From Hyperoplus lanceolatus (lineage: Eukaryota > Chordata > Actinopteri > Uranoscopiformes > Ammodytidae), in the NCBI GenBank assembly GCA_026929865.2, contig CM049400.1, positions 22,181,501 to 22,245,500 on the forward strand: DNA of 64,000 nucleotides. Direction: 5' to 3'. The position numbers were made by a program, and so were the translations under genes. The notes beneath the pieces are model-generated. The model saw nothing but the letters and a program-made list of their open reading frames with translations, did no database searches and was not told the origin of the DNA. This document shows positions 31,901 through 41,350 of this stretch, one piece after another; the first letter of the stretch is position 1; each line of letters starts with the position of its first letter.

Positions 31901-34900
31901 CAAATAACATTAAGAAATGGTTAATTATGCTTAAGTGATGCTTAATCAGCACTAGTATGCCTTTATTAGGTGTTAATTCATGAGAAATGGTTCTCACTTT
32001 ACAATAAGGGTCACAAAGTCCATTAATAAATGGTTAATTACACTTAAGTCATGCCTATTATGGTTAATTATGCTTCAGTAATGCCTATTCAGCACTGGTG
32101 TGCATTTATTAAGTGTTACTTAATGGATAAATGGTTCCCACTTTACAATAAGGGTCACAAAGAGCATTAATAAATGGTTAATTATGCTTAAGTAATGTTA
32201 CAAAAATGACATTTGTTAACAGTTAATTAATGCTAATTATTATATTAATCAACTGTTGGTTCATGCTCAATTAATGGGTTAATTAAGGTTAATAAAGGAT
32301 ATTTATAAACATTACATAATGTAGTAATTAATACCTTAGTTAACATGAACACCATTAGTAAAGGCTTACTAGGCACATTAGTTAACAGTTAACTAATGGT
32401 TAGTTAACCTTATTAAGCATTAACTAACCATTAATTAATGTACCCTTATTGTAAAGTGTTACCCCATTACCTAAGAGAGAAAATATCTGTACCTCTGAAG
32501 CAAGAGGAACAATCCAGTTCTTGTGGGCCAAAGCAGGTCTTACAAGATGCTTCACAGGCATGACATTCACCATAATTACCTGTAATGAACAGATTCACCT
32601 TGTCTCACACTCACAAAATGTCACATTGTACAGAACACAGCGTGACTTATCAAATACTGTTCACCCTGAATGCTGGGTTGAGAATTGTTTCTGTTTTGCC
32701 TACCTTCACCACTAGAGGGAAAAAATAACAAGGTCTAAGCATAGTGTTTATGAGGGACGAATGTATTGGTTGGTGTGTGAAAAATTTACATTTTGCGATG
32801 GCGATTTTCACAAAACATTACGGCAGCCTCCCTTTTGAAGGGCGTACTGCTGACATGAAGTTATCATCATAGCACATAATCCATTCACGTTCAAACCTGT
32901 ATATGGCTTAACCCAACTGTTACTGTCATAGAACATTTCAAATGTAAAACTCTTACAATATAAAGCATTCAGGATACAACATCAGCAGAAAAGTTATTTT
33001 TAGACACAGTCGTCAGCAGGTAGTTAAGAAAATTATAGATGATGACAAGAGCCCCTGACAACATGCATCTAGGTTGTGAATAATCAAGCAAATGGGGCAG
33101 ATGTGTAAATGCTTAGCTCCATTACCCTGTTTGGCTGATAAAAACGGAGAACTGTATTCCACTGCTGTTGACACCAAAGAGGAAGCAGGTAAAGAGCCCT
33201 GTGCTTGAGGCAGAGGGGCCTTTTGAAATTGCTCCACTAAATGGCTCTTGGATGAAATGTGACGCAGTACATGTGAAGCATGGTGACACAGTGAGTAGGA
33301 GATCGTCCTTCAACCTAGAGGCAAGGTCCTCTCAGTGGCAAGCATCCCTCATGCTCAAGTGTTCTTGAGCAAGACACTGTATCCCTGCAAATTCCAGGCA
33401 CACTGTACTGACCTTTGATCTGAACTCCAATAGGAGAAGTGCGATTATTTCCATCAGGAAATAATAGTGACAGCCAATAGTCAAGTATTCCACTGTGTCA
33501 CCTGATAATCCTGACTACCTTGCAATTCAGTCCTTTACTCAGGACTGACACGCCTATAATATAACTGATCTCTTCAAAAGAAAAATCAAGTAAAACACTA
33601 AAATTAGCCATTGTTGTTCCTCTTACCGTCAAAGTACTGTCCCAATGGGCAGTTCACCGGAGGGCACTGGCCATGTACCGGAGGGTTCCCACCGCGACAA
33701 AGGTCACAATCTGTTGAACGAGGTCCGTTGCATGTCTGGCATGAGCTATGGCAAGGCTGACAGCGCCACCCACTGGACTCACTGAAGGTTTGCTGTGGGC
33801 ACTGTTTAATACACTCACCTCCTAACAGACCAGAGCGGTACAGACAGAAAGGGATATTATTTTCCAGCACATCACTACATTCAAGAAAAATGGTGGTCTT
33901 AAAATATAGTAGATAATATAAATAACCATCTCACAATAATTTTTAAAACTATGTTTTATCAAGGGAAGATTCACTTAAATATTTTGGAGGAACACTCTGA
34001 TCTCTATCTGTTACTGAAACGTAAATCATTTTCACAAAGAAACCAAAAATGTATTTAAATTTTGAGCATCACGGTTACAATATCTTATATTAAATAGCTT
34101 AGCTGTGGTCTCACACAAATATTTGCTAATTATTTATGTCTACAACTGTTTCAATAATTTTTTCCTTAGAGGTTCTCTCCCTCTCCAAATTCCATTCCAA
34201 CTACTTAGGCACCAAACAGTGACCTAGATCTTTGAAACAGGACCTTATGGCTGAAGGAGAGAATAAACTGATGGTCCATGATGGACCCTGTCTGACACAA
34301 TGCACAATCAAATGCCCATGAAATATGTACCTTTACATATAAATATTTTGAAAGCTTTACTCAAAGCTTTTACTGAGATGGCCATAGAGAACACAACCTA
34401 ACGAAACAATCCTACTTCTTGTTTGCATGAAGCACATTTGCTTATCTCAGGTTACAGATTTGCTGAAATGGACCTGATTTGCAATACAAATGAAGGCTCA
34501 GACTGCCATCATTCTTCTTCCACAAGCATGATTGATAACACTAACACCCAGATAATACAAAAGTATATTAATGTTTTGAATGTTTTACATTATGAGAGCC
34601 ACCCAATAAACCCTTATGGGTTTTTGTTTTTTTCACAATGATTTTAATTGTTTGGTTATGTATTTATTTATTTATTGACTGATATTCCCAATATATTGTT
34701 CCTTCTTTCCGTCTTATGTGCAGCAATAGAAAGAAAGAAAAAACTACTAGTACTGTATAAGACAAAGGGCTAAGTTGGATTGTGCATGCTGTACTACTGT
34801 ATGCTAGCAAACAAATAAAATTTAAATTATAATTTTTCCACTGATACCATTGAGGAAGTAACCAAGCTGGCAGGCAAGACAGAGTGTGTTACTCCTGCAA

Positions 34901-37900
34901 TCTGTGCATGGTGCTGGACAGGGCATACACACACCCCTGCCTCTGTCCTCATAGGTGCTCTGAGGACAATGCCTTCGACACTGGTGTCTGAAACTGCAAA
35001 AGAAAGAGTTAATTCAAGACCAAAATCAAATTCCAATCAAAGTATTTATTGATCATCCATAACGTTTACCAAACTATTTTACTGTAAAACTGGTCAAAGG
35101 CGGGTTTATAAATACTGGCTGCCACAGCTACGACAAATAAGGAGCCTTGGTAAACATGTAGGACAAAGCTATTGAAATATGATATCAAAGACCTGAAACT
35201 ATTATAATTTAAATGCACTTTTAAAGCTTTCGGGTGACTAAAGAATGATGTTGATGCAGGCAGCCTTCACCCACATGTATGAGACGAATGGATACCACAG
35301 GAAAGACAAACCACAACACATGCACGAGTCAATATCAACGTGCACTGTCTGTCTACAGCACACCTGCAGGCTTATTGTTAACTTCAATGCAGTCTTTGGA
35401 CAAAAGGTCGAGACACTCGATCAAACTTCAGTGAGGACGGCGAAACCAAGACAAAGACATAATGTGTGCTGCTGTCCTTCAAGCTTATTTTGGTTCTATT
35501 CTCTTCTTAAGGCAAAAAAGTTAATTGGCATTTTATTTGTAGCCCAGAGGCATGGGGAGAATTCTGTTATTAACCTGTCCTATCAGTCCTTCGGGGCTAA
35601 GCTGGGTTATTAAACATGAGACGGCTGTCCTAAAAAAGAAACTCTCGCTGAAGGAGCTGAGATATTGAGTTGCAAAGATCACACGTCAAACCTTACAGCA
35701 AGAATGACTTGAGTTTTTAAAGACTCACAATAATGCAAGAAGCCACTATGTAGGCTAGTTGTACAACAATTTGTGCTGCCTCTTCTTCTGCCATCTCCCC
35801 ACATGAGAGAATGGGACCACCGACAGGCCAAGCTGCACTACCTACTGCGTTGCCATGGATTTGGTGCTAAGATGCCGCGATTGTTTGAGCAGCAACAGGA
35901 ACAGCTGGAGGCGCCACAGTGCATCCATCAACTCACAGGGCCCAGCTGGTGCAGACCAGGCCCTGTCTCTGGCCTGGAAACAGTAAGCTATTTAAGAATT
36001 CACGCAATCCCTCTGTGCAAATATTAGACTATCCGTTCCAGGAGAGCACATCAGCATTTCCATGACAACTTTTGTTAAGGTCTTTTTTTTCTTTGAATAA
36101 ATTAAGAAAAGGTGTGCTGTGGGCAGTCCCTCAAGTTAAGAAAAAGCTAGAGTGGGGGCGCCCTTAGCTCAGTTGGTAGGGCGTCGCCCCCATGGGCCTC
36201 AGCCGGCAGCGGACCTGGGTTCGATTCCAGCCCGCGGTCGTTCTCTGCATGTCACTCCCCTCTCTCCCTCATTTCAACTCTGTCTCTACACTATCAATAA
36301 AGCATAAAAAAAGCAAGAGTGAATAAAGCCATACAAACAATATTGAGTGTAGATCACAGCAACGTCTTGGTTTAGCTGCACTTGGTTCCTTAGAGAGGTA
36401 AAGGTAAATGTCATAAAATACCAAGCATACATCATGCTGTGACTCTTTCCAATACTCCGATACTAATGAGAGAATATCAGTGGCCCCACAGGTTCACAGT
36501 TACGTCTTAAGAAAGAAAAATGTCATTACGACTAGCAAGACGTCTGTAAACTGTCACAATCTATCACAGTGAGGCCTCTCCCTGCAGTTCATGATTGGCC
36601 CATTCTCTGTTGGGTTTTCTTTTATTGGTGTTTGCCTCACGTGGAAGATATAATAAGTTCTGCAGCCACAGAAATTACTGAGCGACTGCCATACTAAATC
36701 TCTGGAACCATTACTTTTAAAGTAAAAGTTACACAAGCAGGCTCACAGAAGAAGACAGCGAGTATCTCGTAACAGCAGCATAAGGGGGTTGGGTGCAGTG
36801 AAGTGGTGGATTTTTCCTTCAACCTTCCTCTGCTGCGATTCACATGAGCAGTCAGCAAAAGTTTAGATGGGTGCACCCTATATCACACCTGCTATCGGCT
36901 ACGCTTTCCAATTACAATTGCTCTCTTTCTTTTCTCTTTTCCTCTCCTCCTCAAACCAAACATAAAAAACATACCCTGTTAAGTATCTCTGTAAAGCAGA
37001 GCACTCTTCTGTGCTCAAACCAAGGCTCAGGTAACAAGGCATGACTCGGAATGGAAATTAACCCGACTCACACAATACCTGGAGGCCTAAACTTGGGGGA
37101 ATAGTGCACAATTGGAGGTCTGTTCTAGCTGTGTAACCTCTGTTAAACACTGGTGATGCTTTGGTGTAAACAGAAATACTGGTGAAATGCAGTTTCTTGT
37201 CAAATAGGGAATGATTAACAAAATTCTGAAAGTCAAAATATATGGAAATGTATACTAAACCAAAAACTGTATGTTCAGCTTTTTTTCTAGCAAGGCAATG
37301 GCAAGTCTAATAAAAACAATTAAAGGGTCAATTTGAGGTTAAAATTTTCTTGGCTGCATTGATTGACCATAATTTCAAACTTCTGAAAAAATAATGTATC
37401 AACAAATAAAAGGACAACTACGTCTACTTTAAATTAATAAGCTAAGATTATTTTATTGTGTTAATTAATTGATTGATTAATTGTCTACGTAGATATTTCA
37501 GCAGAAATGCCCAAAATTCTCTCTAACTTCTCAAATGTTAATATTTGCTGTTTTTTTTAAGTCTTCCATTATTGTAAGCTAAGCAGCTTTGTGTTTTGGA
37601 GAGTTGGTCAGAAGACAATCAAGCACTTGTAATTTGTCAACGTGAAGCATTTTTAAACATCTTTGCAAACCAAATCATTTGTCAGAGAATATATTTGATT
37701 ATATTTAATATAACAGTTGGAATAATAACCTTATAATACTAATAGCTGTAGCATTAGTTTTAAATGATAGTGCATTCTATTGCATAGAGGAATATGGGAA
37801 TCCACTCATAAAATAAAAAATTGCAAAATGGAGGGAACACTCACAGAAAATAACCTTTAACACAGCTGTTGCAGATCTCAGGATTTTCTGTGTACAAATG

Positions 37901-39528
37901 AAAAAGTGATTAATCCCAATTATGTTGAAGCAAACTTCTGTAGTATGGGCTAAATGTACCTACTGTATTTATTGTGCCGCATTGTGCACTATGATCAGAG
38001 TCGTTCTGACATAAATTAGCCTGAAGCAGTGAAGCATGTGACTTACCTATGGGACAGCTTTTGCAGCCCATCTCACAGTCAATGCACTCTCCTGTATCAG
38101 GGTCCTGCACCTGCCCTGAAACACATGAGACCCTGCATAACAAGCCTGCATGTCATTATATTAGGCTACAGCCAATGTGAAAACTGCTTTACATTTACCT
38201 ATTTCACAGGATGCCGTTTGGCAGAACCCATTCTGGAGTTTGTAGTGTTCCCGACATTTGGCACATATGTTGCCGTCCGCGCAGAGTTCACAATTGGCTA
38301 TGCAGGGCAGGCAGGCATAGCGACCCCTGTCAGGATAGAGTCCCCGGGGGCAGTGTGTCCGACAGCGACCTTGGTGGAGGAAACGTTCCTGTCCATCTTC
38401 ATCTGAGGAGGAGAAAGAGGAGGAGGAAGAAGAAGAGGACACATGGGACTTCTTAACATAAAGTGTACACTATTTTCTTCTCCGATGAAGATGCCATTAG
38501 CCATTTGGAACACGAAACGCCTTTTCCAAAAAAAATCTAGACTCTAAATTCTGAAAAAATAGTGAGCTTTTCAGAATATAGGAGGTAGGTACCCACATGG
38601 GCCTGGCTATTACATGGAATGAAGGAAAGATGAAAGGACATATCCTGCCAACTGTAAAGCGTCAGTGTCTTCTTCGGCATATCAAGACAGCATCAACACA
38701 TATCGCAGACGAAAACAAAACTGTTAGATTGTAAGGAAAGAGATTAGCTACATTTGTAGCTAAACAATTGATTCAATGGCAATTATTGGTAAACTGGGGG
38801 ATTGATACAATTCATTGGTACCCATCATTATTGGCATAAACAATAGTGAAAATAATGGCAGAACAATTGGATGTTAAAGCCACAAACACCATCATGATGA
38901 ACTGATGGCCGCATGCAGCCCAGCACGTTGACTGTAGGCCTTAAAACAACAGATCAGTTAGATCACTCGCCAGACGGATGATGCTCCAACTTATACACAA
39001 CAATACACAACAAGGGCAATCAGAGGCAGATGAGAGATCAGAGCTTTTGGCAGAGACCCAGCCTTTTGTTGACCCTAATGATTAATACTCTGCCACCTGC
39101 CACTATGCCTAGCTGTGGCACCTGAGGCATTTCTGGAAACAGCTGAGTTACAGCACTGTCTCATCTGCTTTGCGGGCATTGCACACAAGACGTGTGAGAC
39201 AAGAGGGGCAACAGGCTGCTGCTGCCTTTCCAACCCTGCCACTTCCCTCCACCTCAGGCACAGAGACACAGGGCTTTTTATAGGAGGCAAAGAGGAAGAG
39301 AATATGGTCTTTGAAGCCCCTTTCACAAAGAATATCACACAGGTAGGCCTACTCTATACACCACACCGAGATCAAAATGCAAACTACTGTGTATATTACT
39401 GAAAACAAAAGGAATCTGCAGCAATGTATATTCAAATACAGTCAGTGAAAACGCATGCATGATCGTAGCAATGTCTGCATAGACTCGACGAAAGGTGTGC
39501 CTTTGCGTGTGTGCGTGTGTGTTTGTGT

Positions 39529-39589
<61 letters not shown>

Positions 39590-40534
39590 TGGGAGGGGGT
39601 AAAAGAGAGAAATACAGATTGAGCCACAGTAACCCTGCAACAGTAATGCTGCTAGCCCAGGGGGGATATTTCTTTCTCTCCCTCTGATTAACAAAGGCCC
39701 CATTCTGACGTGATCAAATTACGCTGTGAAAACTCGGGAGAAAAATGATCACACCTTCACTTCTTACCTATTTCAAAGGTGCCCCCTGTGACAGGAAAAA
39801 TCTACAGCTTCAACAGCAGATCTCTGTTTATGAATTGTGAATGTTTAATCAGAGCTGAATGCTCCTCCTCAAATTCAAGAGCTTTTAAATAACTTTGCTT
39901 TGGTAACTAACCCAATAACAGTGCTGCTTTGAAGAAAAAAAGAAGAAGAAAAAAACTCCACCTCTCTCTTTGAACTGGATTAATGAGTCAGCGACATCGT
40001 TTAGGCTACAGGCATTTGAAGAGCCCACCCCCCCCAAAGAAAAAACAGGGGTATTGAAATAGCCCTAAATAACAAGCTTGCCAATTTAGTGCTCATGTTT
40101 GCACATCTCAAGCAGAAAAAAGAAAAGAATGCAAACAAATATGTGGCAAGAATATCGCTCAACTTCGATGAAGCCTTTTAGCTGATGACGATTTGTTGGT
40201 TTTGCAGAAATGATATAGGCTACAGAACATTAGGTTTTTTAACACCTAATAAAAAGGATTTAATCAGTAATTATGTGCATCCTATTATGACGAATTGCCT
40301 TAATTGTATGTCGTATTAAAGTACAGCCTCTATATTGTGAAGGAAATCTTACTCACCAACTCCACAGGTAGTGCATTCAAACAGCTCATGCCCGTCGCAC
40401 TCGGAGCAGGTGGGATGGCAGAGGACACACTGGTTCTTCAGCATAAACTGTCCATTCGGACAGGGCGACGAAGGTTTACATCCAACCAATCCTACACCGT
40501 AGAGAAAGATCAGGAACGCGGCGAAAGACCTCAT
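19579..40534 (-). CDS. PC5/6B-like furin-repeat (Cys-rich) type I membrane protein without protease domain, 16 exons
   Basis: Sixteen GT/AG exons join in consistent phase into 2892 nt (963 residues plus stop). Order: signal peptide (about 1-19, 'MRSFAAFLIFLYGVGLVGC'); a long array of furin-like Cys-rich repeats (pattern CxxCxxxCxxCxG..xxCxxC, CPxGxY) to about residue 836; membrane span about 867-887; cytoplasmic tail of 76 residues with 'GDEVDVVYTSRGGSVYRR'. Repeats plus this tail are characteristic of the C-terminal half of proprotein convertase PCSK5 isoform B, where the Cys-rich region binds cell-surface proteoglycans and the tail directs trafficking. No Asp/His/Ser subtilisin segment is encoded in the window. 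Exon 1 lies in CpG-rich sequence with a good Kozak context (GCCATGA), favouring a true start. Alternative: an internal promoter or misread exon of a pcsk5 gene extending beyond the window. Confidence 0.8.
20047..20218 (-). CDS. Cys-rich gene exon 15 (residues 780-836)
   Basis: Donor gtagag; acceptor gatcgtag with a weak pyrimidine tract, supported by phase. Encodes 'CEPCDSSCKHCTGPRPDQCL' and 'CCHAGGNDTDCCVC'. Confidence 0.82.
20708..20775 (-). mobile_element. 68-bp severely 5'-truncated LINE tail
   Basis: Reads, on the minus strand, as the 3' end of LINE 1 (segment ending 'ggataaataaaagttaaatg' with its A-rich tail). It interrupts the left arm of the Tc1 element. The right arm (near 22055) lacks it. 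Confidence 0.85.
21030..21560 (+). pseudogene. Tc1 transposase, N-terminal and first catalytic part, broken
   Basis: The plus strand shows a helix-turn-helix region near 'FELHRSTVRQIIYKWRAL', then the linker 'LATSGTDVHGSTIRRKLSQH', and after frame changes 'LWTDKSKIDLFGHNQ' with the first Asp of the DDE triad. Several stops and shifts. The second Asp and the Glu are absent. Confidence 0.8.
22321..22421 (-). CDS. Cys-rich gene exon 14 (residues 746-779)
   Basis: Acceptor tgtttgcag, donor gtgcgc. Encodes 'CVRCDWGSTLKDKVCYPRCE' and ends in phase 0. Confidence 0.82.
22502..22707 (-). CDS. Cys-rich gene exon 13 (residues 677-745)
   Basis: Acceptor tttcttcag, donor gtgata. Encodes 'CEKCDQSCELCTGPGPESCR' and 'CKQCHTSCQSC'. 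Confidence 0.87.
22839..24632 (-). mobile_element. L2-clade LINE fragment, 5'-truncated, with (GGCAA)n tail
   Basis: The minus strand encodes a reverse transcriptase: 'YRPISNLPFLSKIIEKAVYQ', 'CGVPQGSILGPLLFNIYM', then 'YADVTQIY', where the second Asp of YADD is replaced. 'LDLSAAFDTVDH'-type sequence is missing, consistent with an internal deletion near 24100. The C-terminal part 'HWLPVTQRIDFKILMLVYKA' follows in another frame after a stop near 23490. The 3' tail carries 'tatttatatagcac' and TTGCC repeats. No endonuclease remains. Intronic to the Cys-rich gene. Confidence 0.88.
24633..25008. other. intron sequence, nothing recognised
   Basis: Lies between the LINE fragment and exon 12. No repeat ends or ORF supported. 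Confidence 0.4.
25009..25204 (-). CDS. Cys-rich gene exon 12 (residues 612-677)
   Basis: Acceptor atttcccag, donor gtaaac. Encodes 'CLSECPAGTYSTREEADGTE' and 'CVTCTGASPRDCLTC'. Confidence 0.87.
25205..26110. other. intron sequence, nothing recognised
   Basis: Mostly AT-rich, with a GC-richer patch at 25690-25760. No coding or repeat structure identified. Confidence 0.4.
26119..27608. mobile_element. non-autonomous hAT element with 8-bp TSD
   Basis: Left end CAGTGACGTGCGGTCAGG and right-end complement CAGTGACGTGCGGTGAGG, flanked by the perfect 8-bp duplication GAAATATG (26111-26118, 27609-27616). The 1490-bp interior has no transposase. It contains an AT palindrome at 27118-27182 and a (GAGT)n/(GAAA)n run near 27447-27486. 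Confidence 0.88.
27646..27891 (-). CDS. Cys-rich gene exon 11 (residues 530-611)
   Basis: Acceptor tgtacag, donor gtgagc. Encodes 'CHQTCMNCSGPEANQCTQCE' and 'CYSCEGPGNDECQTC'. Its donor lies about 30 bp from the hAT element in the next intron. Confidence 0.87.
27892..28520. other. intron between exons 11 and 10
   Basis: AT-rich intron, no repeat or RNA gene recognised. Confidence 0.4.
28521..28763 (-). CDS. Cys-rich gene exon 10 (residues 449-529)
   Basis: Acceptor catttcag, donor gtgagc. Encodes 'CKASCPIGYYEDMEEGRCGQ' and 'CSGPLADDCETC'. Confidence 0.87.
28856..28986. mobile_element. short TTAA-flanked MITE candidate
   Basis: TTAA at 28852-28855 and 28987-28990. The left end has AAGGTTTTATCATTATGC and the right-end complement AGGTCACCTATTATGC, resembling the 1303-1900 MITE. 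A second inverted pair (CCTATTATGCAAAA / TTTTGCATAATAGG) forms a hairpin near the right end. Confidence 0.45.
29053..29276 (-). CDS. Cys-rich gene exon 9 (residues 374-448)
   Basis: Acceptor actttcag, donor gtaagt. Encodes 'GSCEACDSSCLTCDGIKSQC' and 'CPPHCDVCSDDRTC'. Confidence 0.87.
29384..29582 (-). CDS. Cys-rich gene exon 8 (residues 308-374)
   Basis: Acceptor gttcctcag, donor gtaagc. Encodes 'GYFLDQDSSCVEKCPSGSYA' and 'CMDTSNNCISC'. Confidence 0.87.
30004..30375. mobile_element. 372-bp TTAA MITE nested in the palindrome
   Basis: Ends ACCTGCAGTGTGTAG and, complemented, AGGTGCAGTGTGTAA, flanked by TTAA (30000-30003, 30376-30379). The opposite arm of the palindrome (near 32121) has one TTAA and no insert. 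Confidence 0.85.
31141..31324 (+). repeat. 184-bp segment identical to 50737-50920
   Basis: By eye it is base-for-base the same as the right end of the 49794 element, including the terminal 'caccccaccttcccctaca'. It forms most of the loop of the palindromic transposon. Confidence 0.9.
32493..32579 (-). CDS. Cys-rich gene exon 7 (residues 279-307)
   Basis: 87-nt exon, acceptor cattacag, donor gtacag, encoding 'CHACEASCKTCFGPQELDCS'. Its donor lies only about 20 bp from the target duplication of the large palindromic transposon. Confidence 0.8.
32580..33626. other. intron between exons 7 and 6
   Basis: Contains a weak SINE-like core near 33290-33400 ('cttgagcaagacactgtatc'). Otherwise nothing recognised. 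Confidence 0.35.
33627..33821 (-). CDS. Cys-rich gene exon 6 (residues 214-278)
   Basis: Acceptor tctgttag, donor gtaaga. Encodes 'GECIKQCPQQTFSESSGWRC' and a further repeat ending 'CPLGQYFD'. Confidence 0.85.
33822..34847. other. intron between exons 6 and 5
   Basis: AT-rich. No repeat ends, RNA gene or conserved ORF supported. Confidence 0.4.
34848..34993 (-). CDS. Cys-rich gene exon 5 (residues 165-213)
   Basis: Encodes 'CRRHCPQSTYEDRGRGVCMP' and 'CLACQLGYFLN'; donor gtatca. Two acceptors 6 nt apart (ttgcag and tttcag) both keep the frame. The downstream one gives FLHQ-like spacing as in exon 2. Confidence 0.8.
34994..36140. other. intron between exons 5 and 4, left part
   Basis: A GC-richer patch at 35775-35990 has a plus-strand ORF ending near a gtaagc, but no acceptor or homology I recognise. 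Confidence 0.35.
36155..36307 (+). mobile_element. tRNA-derived SINE
   Basis: Begins with a tRNA-like head: box A 'TAGCTCAGTTGGTAGGG', box B 'GGTTCGATTCC'. It continues past the tRNA into 'ctgcatgtcactcccctctc' and ends in 'caataaagcataaa'. Flanked by a 14-bp near-perfect duplication, AAAAAGCTAGAGTG and AAAAAGCAAGAGTG. It cannot fold as a full tRNA, so it is a SINE. Confidence 0.85.
36322..37844. other. intron between exons 5 and 4, right part
   Basis: AT-rich, especially 37250-37830. No element or gene identified. Confidence 0.4.
37845..37887 (-). CDS. Cys-rich gene exon 4 (residues 151-165)
   Basis: 43-nt exon, acceptor tacacag, donor gtgagt, encoding 'ENPEICNSCVKGYF'. Found by phase and the CxxC pattern. 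Confidence 0.7.
38047..38115 (-). CDS. Cys-rich gene exon 3 (residues 128-150)
   Basis: Short 69-nt exon, acceptor gtttcag, donor gtaagt, encoding 'GECIDCEMGCKSCPI'. Phases match both neighbours. Confidence 0.8.
   Translation of the reverse strand, partial: GRCRTLIQESALTVRWAAKAVP
38199..38402 (-). CDS. Cys-rich gene exon 2 (residues 60-127)
   Basis: Acceptor tctcctcctcag, donor gtaaat. Encodes 'RFLHQGRCRTHCPRGLYPDR' and a second Cys cluster. Confidence 0.85.
38403..40356. other. intron 1 of the Cys-rich gene
   Basis: Holds a (TG)n microsatellite at 39506-39592 and a GC-richer patch at 39090-39300. No further exon with a Cys pattern seen. Confidence 0.45.
39506..39592. repeat. (TG)n microsatellite
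   Basis: Interrupted at the left, pure TG at the right. Produces artefactual His/Thr ORFs. Confidence 0.95.
40357..40534 (-). CDS. Cys-rich gene exon 1 (residues 1-59)
   Basis: Encodes the signal peptide and the first Cys cluster ('CVLCHPTCSECDGHELFECT'). Donor gtgagt follows at 40356-40351; ends in phase 1. A weaker reading would use an internal acceptor (ttctctacggtgtag) within the leader, making this an internal exon. Confidence 0.75.
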
Positions 40535-40760
40535 GGCTGTGCCCGAGGACTTCCAGTGGGAGAAAACAAACACAACAAACAGTCGGGGCTCTCAAAGACG
40601 CAGTGTGCGTGCAGCAGGTAATACGCCAAGATCGATATGGGGCACTGAGGCACGAGCGACGAGCCCACAAATAACTTGCTGGACCAGTTCGTTCAAGAGA
40701 AGAGCTGGACAATGAGCGTGGACTGCGGTCAGGATAGGCGGCTATAGAAAATGATCCGAA
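40535..40760 (-). promoter_or_regulatory. CpG-rich 5' region of the Cys-rich gene
   Basis: CpG dinucleotides are frequent from about 40380 to 40740, unlike the flanks, fitting a promoter and 5' UTR. No clear TATA box at a convincing distance. Confidence 0.5.
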
Positions 40761-40805
40761 GAAATACAATAAAAAGTGTCACGATAGATAGGCCTACCAT
40801 GATGA

Positions 40806-40806
40806 C

Positions 40807-40887
<81 letters not shown>

Positions 40888-40888
40888 C
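40806..40888. repeat. (GATA)n microsatellite
   Basis: About 20 GATA units just upstream of the putative promoter. Confidence 0.97.
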
Positions 40889-41114
40889 AACATAATGTAT
40901 CTTTTTTATCACAATATTAACTGTAGGCAGCCTGAGCTGATTGAGAGAAAGCTTTGGGACTGGGTAACCTGGATGGCGGTAGTCCAGAGCTATATACTAT
41001 AAACACTATATAGATATAGTTTTTCCACTATTGGCTCCGATGTTCAGCTGGGTGAAAATAGTAGCCAGCCGAGGTCCGGGGGTATGCCCCCCCGGGGGAT
41101 TTTCTTTTACCTTT

Positions 41115-41350
41115 TTAAAGTGATATGCATGAATCTGGTGCACTTTGAGAGGAAAATTATAAGGCTAAATCTGAGGAATTTTGTGTGAACAAATAATTTG
41201 GAGACACTGGGTCGAATCAATTAGAAGCTATTGAAGAAAGACACATGGATTTTCCATGGAAATATAAATTTGAAATAAAATATTAGGCAGGGTCCTCTGG
41301 GATGGGCTTGGTGCTCTTTTTCTTTTACGGGACATTTTTCTGTAATATAA
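41115..41350 (+). repeat. dispersed repeat, copy B
   Basis: Similar over its length to 10890-11124. It follows a short C/G palindromic patch (cccccccgggggga) at 41088-41101. Confidence 0.8.

Larger units (their letters stand above)
29659..32463. mobile_element. 2.8 kb palindromic (foldback) DNA transposon with 8-bp TSD
   Basis: Left end GGTAACACTTTACAATAAGG, with its complement at the right, flanked by the perfect 8-bp CCATTACC (29651-29658, 32464-32471). Left arm 29659-31139 and right arm 31362-32463 are near-perfect reverse complements once the 372-bp MITE in the left arm is removed. Each arm carries tandem units of about 120 bp built on 'cactttacaataaggtcac'. The 8-bp TSD suggests hAT-type mobilisation. 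No transposase. Intronic. Confidence 0.88.

Noticed and set aside
35773..36027. Plus-strand ORF of 84 codons as an exon
   Set aside because: No supported acceptor, no family pattern, and opposite to the surrounding gene.
36155..36240. tRNA gene on the plus strand
   Set aside because: Head of a SINE: sequence continues into a SINE body and is flanked by a 14-bp duplication.
38161..38456. Plus-strand and alternate-frame ORFs over exon 2
   Set aside because: Shadows of the Cys-rich exon; the in-phase minus frame has the Cys pattern and splice sites.
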